Assembly (NCBI GenBank): GCA_965115815.1
Contig: OZ220465.1
Coordinates: forward strand, 2,790,001-2,854,000
Origin: VXPW01 sp965115815
GTDB taxonomy: Bacteria; Pseudomonadota; Alphaproteobacteria; TMED109
Length of the DNA stretch: 64,000 nucleotides
Direction: 5' to 3'
The translations under genes were made by a program, and so were the position numbers. This document shows, in pieces, positions 31,568 through 40,253 of this stretch (its first letter is position 1; every line of letters begins with the position of its first letter). Under the pieces are notes generated by a model. That model saw nothing but the letters and a program-made list of their open reading frames with translations, ran no database searches and had not been told where the DNA came from.

Positions 31568-33696
31568 CACGGCCATCCCATGCTAGGTTTGTTGGAAGGC
31601 TGGGTTCCGCTGATTCCGGATGATTCGTATTGGTGCTGGCTTTTTGTGAAGCGGCGTGGTATCCGTGGTGGTCATGGAACGCGCCGCGGATGTTTTCGAG
31701 ACGACTCCGGAGGGTTTTGCGCTCCGGGATGGGGTGGTGCGCTTGGCGCGGCCGGATGAGGTGTGTCGCTGGAACCGTGTGGTGGACCGTCATCACGATC
31801 TTGGTTTCAAGCAGTTTGCGGGTCGAGGTCTGCGCTACGTGTTCACGTGGCGCGGGCGGTGGATTGGCGCTGCGGGCGGGCAGACGGGCGCCTTCCGTTG
31901 TGCGCCGCGGGACCGTTGGATGGGTTGGCGCCGCAAAGAACCGTTGGAGCGGTTGCATCTGATCGGAAACCACACGAGGTTTGTGATTCTGGGAGGTCGC
32001 CGGGCGTTTCGGGGTCTTGCCTCGTGTGCGTTGTCGCGGATGCAGCGGCGTCTCAGCGACGACTGGGAGGCTGCGTACGGCAATCCGTTGCTGGTGGCGG
32101 AATCGTTTGTCTCGCCGACGAAGTTCCGCGGCACCCTGTACAGGGCAGCGAACTGGAAGTACGTGGGCAGGAGCAAGGGCTATGCACGTGCCAACGGGCG
32201 CTATACGGATCCGCACGGGGAGGCGAAGGATCTGTACGTGGTTCCGCTGCGTCGCGACGCCTGTCGTCGGTTGCGGGATCGTGCGCCGCTTCCTGCGGCG
32301 TGGGAGTTGCGGGCGACGCAGAGCGGCCGGTCGGCGCGGGAGTTGCGCTCGATGTACCCGCATTTTGCGGCGCTTTCCGACTTCCGGCGCGCGCAGGGGC
32401 GCACGCACGGCATCGCCTCGGTGCTATGCGTGATCGTGCTGGCGCGGCTGGCGAATCGGCACGGCGCGGTGGCGGCGGCACGCTACGCGAAGGCGATGAC
32501 ACAGAAGGATCTGGCGCAGATCGGTGCGTGGAAGAACCCGGACACCGGCCGGTAGGAACCGGTGTCCAAATCGACCGTGCACCGGGTGCTGCAGAACACC
32601 GACCCGGCGTGGATAGAGGAGGCACTGCGGCGCTGGGCGCAGCCGCGCCTGCGGGTCGGCCGCGCGATCGCGGTCGACGGCACGCGCATTCGCGGCGCCA
32701 ACCGCACCGGCGAGGATCCTAACGAGACGGTCTCGCGGATCGAGCACGGGACCGGCATGCCGGTCTCGATCCTCAACGATCCTGACGAAGGCGGGGAGAT
32801 CGCCGCCGTCCACGCCGCGCTCGAGACCGCGCCGGTGGCCGGCCGTCTACTCACGCTCGACGCGCTCCACACCACCCGCGAGACGGCACGACGGATCGTC
32901 GAGACCCATGGCGCCGACTGGATGATGACGGTCAAGGGCAACGCTCCCAAGACCTTCGAGACGTTCGAGAGCATCCACTGGGAGACCACGAGCACGGGAC
33001 GCTACAGCGAAAAGCCCACGCTCGAGCACGGCCGCATCGAGCAACGCAGCATCGAAGTCTTCACCCCGCCCGCGAAGATGATCCACGATCCCCATGTCAA
33101 ACCGATCTTCCGTGTCACCCGGCGCGTCGAATTCAAGAAATCCGGAAAACGGACCATGGAACACGCCTACGGCAGGACTTCGGTCGCGGCCGACCGCGCC
33201 TCGCCGCAACCGCTCCTCACATGGAACCGCGGTCACTGGGTGGTCGAAAGCCATCACCCCATCCGCGATACCACCTTCCGCGAAGACGACTCCAGGCTCC
33301 GGGCCCGCAACGCACCCGCAAACCACGCGATCCTCAACACCCTTGCCCTTGCCGTCATCCTCCACAACCCGCGGAAGCTGCCCCAGCCCTTCCACCGCTT
33401 CGCCGACGCCCGTCACCCCTATGCCGACAAGCGCAAGCAGGTCCTGCACGCCGTCACAAGACCCGGCTGACTACGCTCACACCCCGACCGAAACCGCACG
33501 TATCCAAGCCGGGCCCCCAACCCGGCCGGCCTCTCGCTCGCCCCGGATCCGCCGAAACGGACCCCTCGCGCCTAAATCCGCGCCACCACCGGGCCGCAAA
33601 CGTCCGCACATCTCACAATCGCAGACTCGAACGCGTCGACCCGCGTCGCGATCGAGACTCCGATCGCATCACAGCAACAAGCATGGGATCTTCTTG
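31568..33696 (+). mobile_element. ISAs1-type element with DruA-like transposase, copy 1 (2129 bp)
   Basis: The ends are imperfect inverted repeats (CACGGCCATCCCATGCT left; AGCATGGGATCTTCTTG right). The 9-bp target duplication CCCGCATCC flanks it (31559-31567, 33697-33705). It lies within the N-terminal part of the group II maturase gene. A second, interrupted copy is at 57475-62025. Confidence 0.85.
31674..33470 (+). pseudogene. ISAs1-family transposase with N-terminal DruA-like domain, one stop codon
   Basis: Residues of about 30-210 match DUF4338: LGFKQFAGRGLRYVFTWRG, APRDRWMGWRRKEPLERLHL, TRFVILGGRRAFRGLASCAL, AESFVSPTKFRGTLYRAANW. After the linker comes an ISAs1/H-repeat core: RRAQGRTHGIASVLCVIVLA, AIAVDGTRIRGAN with an Asp, LTLDALHTTRETAR, DWMMTVKGNAPKTFE, and RGHWVVESHHPIRDTTFRED with the Glu. 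The single defect is TAG at 32553-32555 where copy 2 has Tyr. An in-frame GTG at 31656 is an alternative start. Confidence 0.85.
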
Positions 33697-33705
33697 CCCG
33701 CATCC

Positions 33706-33877
33706 AGTCCTTGTCCATCAGGGGGTGCACCGAGGGGAACACCCGGTCCGGGTACTTCCTCGCCTGCGCGGCGATCCACTGTGGTTTCGTTGACGTGTTG
33801 GCAGATCTCAGTGTCTCTTCCACCGTTTCCCTCCAGGGGTTCGGTTCCTGCAGCACGCCCCTTCCCTCCAGCGGCAC
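33706..33877 (-). pseudogene. Group II intron maturase/reverse transcriptase, piece 1 (N-terminus)
   Basis: This short piece reads TSTKPQWIAAQARKYPDRVF followed by HPLMDKDWMR and joins in frame to MREAWRRTRKDG of piece 2 after removing the ISAs1-type element. Typical intron-encoded proteins start with just such a segment. An ATG at 33877 is available, but the IS5 copy at 33913 cuts off whatever preceded it, including the intron's 5' RNA. Confidence 0.75.
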
Positions 33878-33925
33878 CCGGTGGACCCGGTTCCCCGCCT
33901 TCGACGGTACTAGGGCCTGTTAACT

Positions 33926-34690
33926 CTATAGAGGCTTGAGGGCATCGACGATGAGTGCGAAGTGGATGAAGAAAGTAAAGACGACATCCAGCTTGTCAAA
34001 TCTCGTGAAGACACGCCGAAATCGCTTGATCCTCCGAAACAGACGTTCGACTTCATTGTGTTTCTTGTACAGTTCTCGATCGTATTCCCACGGCGTGATC
34101 CGGTTGGCCTTCGGTGGGACCACGGGCTCCAGTCCCCGGCCTGCAACCAACGCACGAGTTTCGTCCCCTTCATAGGCCTTGTCCATCACCAGACACCGTG
34201 CGGTATTCGGCAATGCCATGCGGTGCAGCAACTTGCGCCCCTGGGGTCCGTCGCCCTCCTGCCCTCCGGACTAGGAAAACCCTACCGCGTTTCGATCCTT
34301 CGCAGCTACCCGATGAAGCTTGGGGGTCCAGCCCCCGCGCGACTTCCCGATGGCCTGAGCACCGTGCTTCTCGAGCGCTCCCGTACCGTCCGGGTGCACC
34401 TTCACCACGGTGCTGTCCAAGGACAGCACCTCGACCTTCACCCGCATGATGTCCAAGCGCTGCAACTCCGCAAACACCCGATCCAGGACGCCCTTCTTCG
34501 CCCAGCGGTTCATCCGGGTGGAGATGGTGTGCCCGTTGCCGAAGTGCGCCGGCAGCCCGCGCCATTTGCATCCCTGCTCGGCCACGTACAGGATCGCGTC
34601 GAGAACCGACAGAGTACTGAGCAAGACATTGCCGCGGTGCTTCGGAAAGACATGAGCAATGTGCTCGTACTGGGCTTGCGTGAGTTCCAT
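33926..34690 (-). pseudogene. IS5-family transposase copy 2, one in-frame stop
   Basis: The same 254-codon frame as the copy at 17502, nearly identical in sequence. It is interrupted by TAG at 34271-34273 (after DRNAVGFS), a codon that is Leu in copy 1, while copy 1's stop codon is Tyr here. The two copies were therefore inactivated independently after duplication. Confidence 0.85.
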
Positions 34691-34728
34691 GACCGGGAAT
34701 CCTCTCTACGAACCAAGGATCCGGATTC

Positions 34729-34894
34729 GTATCTACTCACCCCCCTACTGATGACGAATCGTTTTTCCTGACGGGTGCGGATCCGGCATTGTCCCTTGCC
34801 CCTTTAAATCGCTCGCGGCCGATGACCGGAAGTGCGTGTTCCGGCTGACAAGAAACGGATCGATCTTCGTCATCAGTAGGGGGTGAGTAGATAC
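34729..34894. repeat. MITE-2, complete 166-bp copy
   Basis: Inverted ends start GTATCTACTCACCCCCTACT and extend to about 29 bp. The 8-bp target duplication CCGGATTC is perfect (34721-34728, 34895-34902). Eight-bp duplications and GTA-type ends point to mobilisation by an IS66-family transposase. A second copy is at 55112-55463. Confidence 0.88.
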
Positions 34895-34941
34895 CCGGAT
34901 TCTACCACACATTCTACCACATAATGCGTTAACAGGCCCTA

Positions 34942-35205
34942 GCCCAAACCCTGCTTCCGGAGGCCCATCACCAGGATCTTCCCCAGCTCCATGCCGGGAC
35001 GCCCTCGCAGGTGGGATCCCTCGGGAAGGATCCCCTCCTCCAGGATCTCGAACCACCGGGCCCGGGTCGACCGGTCGGCATACACGTGTTGCAGACCCCG
35101 CAGCAGCGGCGGAATGTCATCCCGCGAGTGTACGTGGATCTCGATCTCCTCGATCGCAACCTGGCCCCATTCCAGCTGAGGGCGGACGATCTCCCGCAGG
35201 GCCAT
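34942..35205 (-). pseudogene. ISNCY-family transposase, N-terminal fragment
   Basis: The fragment IEEIEIHVHSRDDIPPLLRGLQHVYADRS...GRPGMELGKILVMGLRKQGL resembles the N-terminus of ISNCY-type transposases (SRDDIP, GLQ.IY, GRPGM.LW.ILVLG). It is cut by the IS5 copy 2 insertion and the remainder is absent from the window. Confidence 0.65.
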
Positions 35206-35395
35206 TCTCCCGAAGATTCCCGAATCCCGCGCGATTTTCCGGCCCCAGCGGCCGATTCCCGCCCCACAGGGGGATTCTTCCCCCCTTCAATAGCACACTT
35301 CCATCACTGCAGTCAAATGGTTGTACTTTTTCGGGCGGGCGCGAGCTACCGGGGACCCGGGTTGCAGGAATTCAGGAAGGACATGCGACGGCCCG

Positions 35396-36214
35396 TCAGC
35401 GTCGAACGGCGGGGGCCTCCACGGCCAGACCGGCCCCGCGCCAGGCGACATAGAGTTGAAGGGCATTGTAGTCGTCGCTGCCGATCGGCAGCGGTTCGGC
35501 CCGCGCCTGTTCGTTACAGAACTGGAACCGGCGATGCACGGAACTCACGGTGCCCCATCGCAGCAGGTAGGCCGGAAAGCCGTTGATCTGTCCCTGACTG
35601 ATCCGTTCGGCGCGCAGCAGGTGTCCCACCCGCTGGTCGTGACACTGGGTGCAGGCGAGGTGCATCTGCCCGACCCGCTCGGCGTACAGCTCGCGCCCCC
35701 GCCGAAACCACGGCCGTGCGTCCCCGTCGATCCGCACCGCAAGGGGCCAGCCGACCGACTGACGCGTCACGTAGGAGCTCAACGACAGCAACGGCTCGCT
35801 CTCCAGCGCATACGGATCGGTTTCCTGGTGGCGGACCCGGCACGCATTGATGCGCTGTTCGAGATTGATCAGACGACCGGTGATCCCATCGACCTTGGGA
35901 TACGTGGCGGCTGCCCCGGACAGTGCGGTCGCTGCTCCGTGACACGAGCGGCAGGACCGTCCCGCAGCCCCGTCCGGACGCGACCAGAGTCGCGCGCCGC
36001 GCTCCACCCAGAACTGCCCGGGATTGCCGAACTCGTCGTCCTGGATCGCCTGCGTCTCCGGGCGGGCGAACTCGTATCCGGAACGGGGCGGCTGCGGCGG
36101 TGATTCGGGCCCGGCCCCCACCGGCCCGGCCGCGGCCGCCACGACCATCGCCGGCCAGCACGGACGGAAGTCGATCAAGCGGCGGCGGACGGAGAGGCTG
36201 CCGTCACCGGCCAC
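35396..36214 (-). CDS. soxA: Sulfur oxidation c-type cytochrome SoxA
   Basis: A haem c subunit of SoxXA, which couples thiosulfate to SoxYZ in the periplasm. The two CxxCH-type sites of the family are CRSCHG and CTQCHDQRVG; the C-terminal FQFCNEQARAEPLPIGSDDY carries the Cys that in SoxA becomes the persulfide haem ligand. A leader (RRRLIDFRPCWPAMVVAAAAGPVGA) is visible. The GTG at 36214 overlaps soxZ by 40 bases and has GGAGG about 10 nt upstream; a TTG at 36178 overlapping the soxZ stop is the alternative. It is the last recognisable sox gene before mobile-element debris. Confidence 0.9.
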   Translation of the reverse strand: MAGDGSLSVRRRLIDFRPCWPAMVVAAAAGPVGAGPESPPQPPRSGYEFARPETQAIQDDEFGNPGQFWVERGARLWSRPDGAAGRSCRSCHGAATALSGAAATYPKVDGITGRLINLEQRINACRVRHQETDPYALESEPLLSLSSYVTRQSVGWPLAVRIDGDARPWFRRGRELYAERVGQMHLACTQCHDQRVGHLLRAERISQGQINGFPAYLLRWGTVSSVHRRFQFCNEQARAEPLPIGSDDYNALQLYVAWRGAGLAVEAPAVRR

Positions 36215-36567
36215 ACCTCTCGACCCTCCGCATCCACCACCACGATGAACGCGCTGCGGGCCGTCGACTTGAGATAGTCGTCAATCCACTCCACCTCGAC
36301 CACCCCCGACTCGTCCATGCGCAGCGGAAACGACAGAAAGGGGTTCTCCGACACGCCCGAGTACCAGTGCGCGCGAAACACCTCCGCCCCGTTGAAGCGG
36401 CAGACCACGGACTGAATGATGAACCGCGGATAGATGACGCCGCTGGCAGGATCCCGCCGCACGCCCGGCTCCATCGGGTGGCGGGCCAATGTCTTCACCA
36501 CGATCACCTCGCCCTGGACAGCCCGTTCCGGCACCTTCAACCGGCGGTCGTCGGCCCGCGCGGCCAT
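36175..36567 (-). CDS. soxZ: Thiosulfate oxidation carrier complex protein SoxZ
   Basis: A 130-residue immunoglobulin-like subunit that pairs with SoxY to carry sulfur intermediates. It has the family features: VPERAVQGEVIVVKTLARHPMEPG, PRFIIQSVVCRFNGAEVFRA, SENPFLSFPLRMDESGVVEVEWIDD. No leader peptide, as usual, since SoxZ is exported with SoxY. The ATG at 36567 lies 3 nt after the soxY stop. Confidence 0.93.
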   Translation of the reverse strand: MAARADDRRLKVPERAVQGEVIVVKTLARHPMEPGVRRDPASGVIYPRFIIQSVVCRFNGAEVFRAHWYSGVSENPFLSFPLRMDESGVVEVEWIDDYLKSTARSAFIVVVDAEGREVWPVTAASPSAAA

Positions 36568-36570
36568 CGC

Positions 36571-37143
36571 CTAGCTGCAGGCCCCGACCGTCACGTGCAC
36601 CCTCGATCGCGCAAGTCCCAGTCGACCATCAACCATCTCCGCGACGATCACCAGATCCTCGGTCTGCCGCAGGCGGCAGCGCATCGCGACCTCGGCCCGG
36701 CCCGATTGTTCCGTGAAATGGTAGGTAGCCACCTCGGGGAAAGGATTCCCCATCGCTAGGACATGGACCACGTCCGGCCGGTCGTCCCCGGCCATGCTGC
36801 ACGCGACCCTGAATGTGATCGGCACGACGTTGCCGTTCTCCGCAATCTCGGGAGCCGAGAGTTCCACCAGACCCGGCACCGCCTCCCGGCCCCGCACGAT
36901 GTTGCGGAGGATGCGTCTCGCCTCTTCCGGATCCGGCTCCACGCGAAACGTCTGACGGAAGCTCTGGAACCGGTCCCGGAAGGGACTTCCGGCCGTCTCC
37001 TCGGCGAGTGCCCGAGCGCCCGTCAGTCCGGATGCGGCGGCCGCCCCTCCGGCCTGCAGCAGAACCCGCCGGGTCGGCGCCGCCGACCGCCGACAGGCCG
37101 CAGTGGTCCCGCGGCTGGTCCGAGCTGCATCCCCGGTGCTCAT
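36571..37143 (-). CDS. soxY: Thiosulfate oxidation carrier protein SoxY, variant C-terminus
   Basis: About 190 residues. A twin-arginine leader (TRRVLLQAGGAAAASGLTGARALA) exports it with SoxZ. The mature part shows ILRNIVRGREAVPGLVELSAPEIAENGNVVPI and NPFPEVATYHFT. Canonical SoxY ends in a GGCGG arm whose Cys bears the sulfur substrate; here the protein ends VHVTVGACS, so the carrier Cys is kept second from the end but the glycines are reduced. The ATG at 37143 is preferred because the leader starts soon after; upstream in-frame sequence extends to 37194. Confidence 0.9.
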   Translation of the reverse strand: MSTGDAARTSRGTTAACRRSAAPTRRVLLQAGGAAAASGLTGARALAEETAGSPFRDRFQSFRQTFRVEPDPEEARRILRNIVRGREAVPGLVELSAPEIAENGNVVPITFRVACSMAGDDRPDVVHVLAMGNPFPEVATYHFTEQSGRAEVAMRCRLRQTEDLVIVAEMVDGRLGLARSRVHVTVGACS

Positions 37144-37202
37144 GCTCCAGATATAGCTTCCCCGGTTGCGGGATGCCACCGTGCACGGTGGCATCTCCGG
37201 CC

Positions 37203-37649
37203 TCAGCGAAGCGAAACCAGGTACGCGACCACGTCCTCAATCTCCTGTGCGTCGAGAATCGGACGGCCGCGATAGGTTCTCCCCACCCGTCGGAGCCCGT
37301 CGACCCGGTGAAACGCAGGCATGACGGTATCCGGGTTGAGAACATGGGGGGCCACCAGCCGCAGCCGCAGCCCACCCGCGGTCGCCCGGCTTCCGATTCC
37401 GTCAAGCGGGGGGCCCAAGTCGCCGTGAAACGGTTCTTCCGGAATCGGTGCGCGGTGACAGGCGAGGCAGTTGCCCGACCGGCCGGCGACGATGGCCCGA
37501 CCGCGTTCGGGACTGCCGGTCCGGCCGTCGAGCGGCTCGGGAATCGCATGATCGACGATCTGGTACATTGTCGGCTGTCCGCGACCGGATCCGGCCGGCC
37601 AGGTCGCGGCCAGCAGCGCCGCGCCCGACATCAAGACTGCGAGCCCCAT
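37203..37649 (-). CDS. soxX: Sulfur oxidation c-type cytochrome SoxX
   Basis: A 148-residue monohaem cytochrome, partner of SoxA. It has an N-terminal leader (MGLAVLMSGAALLAATWPAG), the haem motif CLACH in GNCLACHRAPI, and a Met ligand region NPDTVMPAFHRVDGL, ending DAQEIEDVVAYLVSL. First gene of soxXYZA. Its ATG (37649-37647) overlaps the ATG of the divergent cytochrome gene (37648-37650), leaving no intergenic space. Confidence 0.92.
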   Translation of the reverse strand: MGLAVLMSGAALLAATWPAGSGRGQPTMYQIVDHAIPEPLDGRTGSPERGRAIVAGRSGNCLACHRAPIPEEPFHGDLGPPLDGIGSRATAGGLRLRLVAPHVLNPDTVMPAFHRVDGLRRVGRTYRGRPILDAQEIEDVVAYLVSLR

Positions 37650-38019
37650 GCGCGTCCCGAACTTGCCCCTGCTGCGGGATCCGGCAACGGCCTTCGCGAG
37701 ATGGCTGATCCTTGCCGTCGCCGCCCCCGGACTGTTCTCGACCGGAACAACCGCTGCAGATCTCAGGGCCGAGGACGGCGCCCGTCTCGCGGCTCCCTGC
37801 GCCGGCTGCCACGGCACCGCGGGACGAGCGCCGGAAGGCAGCATCATTCCGGCGCTCGCCGGTCGGGATGCGGCGGAATTGTCTCGACTGCTGGAAGGGT
37901 ACCGGTCCGGCGAGCGACCGAGCGAGGAAATGGCGCGGATCGCCCGCGGCTACAGCGCGGACGAGATCGTCGCGCTGGCGGCGTGGTTCGCCGCCCAGTC
38001 CCGGCGGGCCGAGCCATGA
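37648..38019 (+). CDS. c-type cytochrome, FccA/SoxE-like subunit
   Basis: A 123-residue protein with a leader (FARWLILAVAAPGLFSTGTTAA) and one haem motif CAGCHG, followed by SIIPALAGRDAAELSRLLEGYRSG and a C-terminal helix YSADEIVALAAWFAAQ. Its position directly before and overlapping (ATGA) the flavoprotein gene makes it the likely electron-accepting subunit of a flavocytochrome c sulfide dehydrogenase or SoxEF complex. The ATG at 37648 is the longest choice; an internal TTG would free a little space for the soxX start. Confidence 0.87.
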   Translation: MRVPNLPLLRDPATAFARWLILAVAAPGLFSTGTTAADLRAEDGARLAAPCAGCHGTAGRAPEGSIIPALAGRDAAELSRLLEGYRSGERPSEEMARIARGYSADEIVALAAWFAAQSRRAEP

Positions 38020-39287
38020 CCTTGACCCGCCGCCACCTGCTGGCCGGTGCGGGGTCCGTGATGGCGACGTCCGTGCCGGTACGCGCCGAGCGCATCTTGC
38101 CGGCGTCGGGACCCCGGATCGTGATCCTCGGCGGAGGCTGGGGCGGCCTCACGGCCGCCAAGTACATCCGCCTCCTCGACCCCGACATCGAAACCGTCCT
38201 GATCGAACGCCGACCGGCGTTCCACTCCTGCCCCGTCAGCAACTGGGTCATCGGCCACCTCCGCACCATCGAGGACATCACGCACGCCTACGCCACACTG
38301 ACCCAAAACCACGGCGTGCAGATCCTGCATTCGGACGTGGAGCGTATCGATGTCGATGCCCGGGCCGTCGCGACGGCGGCCGGCGTCGTCACCGGGGACC
38401 GCCTGATCCTGAGCCCGGGCGTCGCATTCGACTACTCCGGCATCGCCGGCTGGGGAGCCGAGGCCCACCACCGCTTTCCCGCTGCCTGGAGTCCGGGGGG
38501 CGAAACGGCCCTGCTGCGGACCCGGCTGGCTCAACTCCCGTCGGGCGGGCGCATCGTACTCACGATCCCTCCCAGCCCGTACCGGTGCCCGCCGGGACCG
38601 TACGAGCGGATCAGCTTGATGGCCGCCTATCTCAAGCTGCACAAACCGGGTGCTTCCATCACGGTATTCGATGCCAACCCGAAGATCGTGTCCAAGGGTC
38701 GGATCTTCGCAGCCGCATGGGACGAGTTGTACCCGGGAATCATCGACTACCGCCCCGACAGTCCACTTGTCGAAGTGGATGCCCGAAGCGGTACGCTCTC
38801 CAGCGACTTCGACGAGGTGATCGCCGATGTCGGCAATGTGATCCCTCCCCAGCGCGCGTCCAGCCTGCTCCATGATGCCGGCTTGGTGCCGGCCGGGGCA
38901 AGCTGGGCACCCGTGGATCCATACGACTTCACGTCGACCCTGGCACCCGATGTCTACATCATCGGCGATGCCACGGACCAGACCACCGTTGGCAGGGTTC
39001 CGAAATCGGGCTTCATCGCGAACTCCATGGGCAAGGTAGCGGCCCGGGCCGCGGTGGCGGATCTGACCGGCCGGGCGATTCTGCCGCCCTCGCTCATCAA
39101 CACGTGCTACAGCTTGGTGTCTCCGGACGAAGGCGCATCTGTGGGTGCGGTCTACGGCTACGACCCGGACACCCGACGGCTCAAGGCCCGGGCCGGATCC
39201 AGCAGCGTGTCCGGTCGCCGGTCGGCGGCGACCGCGCTCCAGGCATGGGACTGGGCGCGCGCGATCTGGCACGACATGCTGGGCTAG
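38016..39287 (+). CDS. FAD-dependent sulfide dehydrogenase flavoprotein (FccB/SoxF)
   Basis: A 423-residue flavoprotein with a Tat leader (MTLTRRHLLAGAGSVMATSVPVRA). The FAD motif is IVILGGGWGGLTAAKYIR; family segments FHSCPVSNWVIGHL, FDYSGIAGWG and DVYIIGDATD are present. The redox Cys pair expected in FccB is represented by PPSPYRCPPGPYER and LINTCYSLVSPDEGASVGAVY. With the preceding cytochrome it would oxidise sulfide to sulfur in the periplasm, or reactivate SoxYZ as SoxF does. It is divergent from soxXYZA. Confidence 0.92.
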   Translation: MTLTRRHLLAGAGSVMATSVPVRAERILPASGPRIVILGGGWGGLTAAKYIRLLDPDIETVLIERRPAFHSCPVSNWVIGHLRTIEDITHAYATLTQNHGVQILHSDVERIDVDARAVATAAGVVTGDRLILSPGVAFDYSGIAGWGAEAHHRFPAAWSPGGETALLRTRLAQLPSGGRIVLTIPPSPYRCPPGPYERISLMAAYLKLHKPGASITVFDANPKIVSKGRIFAAAWDELYPGIIDYRPDSPLVEVDARSGTLSSDFDEVIADVGNVIPPQRASSLLHDAGLVPAGASWAPVDPYDFTSTLAPDVYIIGDATDQTTVGRVPKSGFIANSMGKVAARAAVADLTGRAILPPSLINTCYSLVSPDEGASVGAVYGYDPDTRRLKARAGSSSVSGRRSAATALQAWDWARAIWHDMLG

Positions 39288-39481
39288 CACTCGGACGACG
39301 TTGAATGGACGGTTGCAGGCATGATCCGCACCCACTGTTCCGACCTGCATCCCATCTGCAGCGACCCGATGATGGCCTCCAGTTCGATGATCGATCGTCG
39401 CGGATCCCGGACGCACCCGTTGCCGGCACCCTTCGGCAGGGTCTCCGGAAGCTCGGGCCCGGACCGGTGCCCGCCGCGCAC
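39284..39481 (-). CDS. Possible small protein, unrecognised
   Basis: A GTG-started frame of 65 codons between the convergent fccB and DUF6064 genes. Its C-terminus (RRSIIELEAIIGSLQMGCRS...) looks more protein-like than its neighbours in other frames, but there is no clear ribosome-binding site and I know no family. It could equally be an accidental open frame. Confidence 0.25.
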   Translation of the reverse strand: MRGGHRSGPELPETLPKGAGNGCVRDPRRSIIELEAIIGSLQMGCRSEQWVRIMPATVHSTSSEC

Positions 39482-39576
39482 CGTGGCGAGCCGGTACGGG
39501 CCGGGTGTGCAGGTCGCGGGAAGGAGGCCTTCGGACCGGTGGTCCCGAAGCTCCTCCGCACGCTGGTGCGGTGCGA

Positions 39577-40251
39577 TCAGCGGACGGCCCCCTGCCGTCC
39601 CGAAACCGTCGCGAGCACACCGCCCGTGATGGCCGCAGCCAACGGAATCCCCGCCTGCCAGCTGTCCATGGCGCGCAAGGTCAGGAATCCGATCCCGCAC
39701 GCCAGCAGCGGCACGGGCAGGCAGATCCAGGCTCCTGCCCGACGCGTCATCAGGCACAGGCCCAGCGTCGCCACCGCCGTCGGATCCGGCGCCGTGCCGG
39801 CAAACTCCCCACCGGTCACGGCCTGGCCGCGGGCAAGGGCGGTCAGCGGATAGGCCAGCAGCGCTCCCAGGGCCAAGCCGCAGCCCACAACCTGACGAAC
39901 GCCCGTGATCCGCAGGCAGGCGAAACCGGACCGGACCGTGCCGAACCACGCCACCAGCAGCGCCTGAAGGCAGCAGACCGGCACCGCATAGGCCGCCCAC
40001 CCGTTGATGGAAGTGTACCACCGCCCGACAAAGTACCCGCCGCACCAGATCCAGGCACCGGCCAGCAGTCCCGCGATCAGGTACGAACGAATCCGCCCGC
40101 CGCACCACCGCAGCGCAAGACCGGACGCAAGCAGCAGGGGGATCCCCAGCGGCACCGGCCAGGCCGCCCGGTTCGCCCGTTCGATCAGCCGCCAGTACGT
40201 CTCGGGGGCGAAGGGCAGCAGGTCCTGCAGCTGGCTGTCCGGCCAGAGCAC
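39577..40251 (-). CDS. DUF6064 family membrane protein
   Basis: A 224-residue hydrophobic protein with about six membrane segments. The N-terminal LLPFAPETYWRLIERANRAAWP and the following helices match DUF6064, a family of unknown function. The GTG start at 40251 lies 2 nt after the stop of the aldo/keto reductase, so the two are probably translated from one message. Confidence 0.75.
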   Translation of the reverse strand: MLWPDSQLQDLLPFAPETYWRLIERANRAAWPVPLGIPLLLASGLALRWCGGRIRSYLIAGLLAGAWIWCGGYFVGRWYTSINGWAAYAVPVCCLQALLVAWFGTVRSGFACLRITGVRQVVGCGLALGALLAYPLTALARGQAVTGGEFAGTAPDPTAVATLGLCLMTRRAGAWICLPVPLLACGIGFLTLRAMDSWQAGIPLAAAITGGVLATVSGRQGAVR

Positions 40252-40253
40252 CT

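Larger units (their letters stand above)
33913..34939 (-). mobile_element. IS5-family element, copy 2, carrying MITE-2
   Basis: GGGCCTGTTAAC ends are flanked by TA at 33911-33912 and 34940-34941. The element equals copy 1 plus a 166-bp MITE-2 with its 8-bp duplication near the transposase start. Different gene fragments on its two sides (maturase on one, ISNCY transposase on the other) suggest insertion between or recombination of older elements. Confidence 0.87.

Noticed and set aside
17502..34690. Reassignment of TAG to an amino acid
   Set aside because: In-frame TAG codons occur only in transposases, while rpoD, msrP, soxY, fccB, hisC and rluD end with TAG as their real stop.
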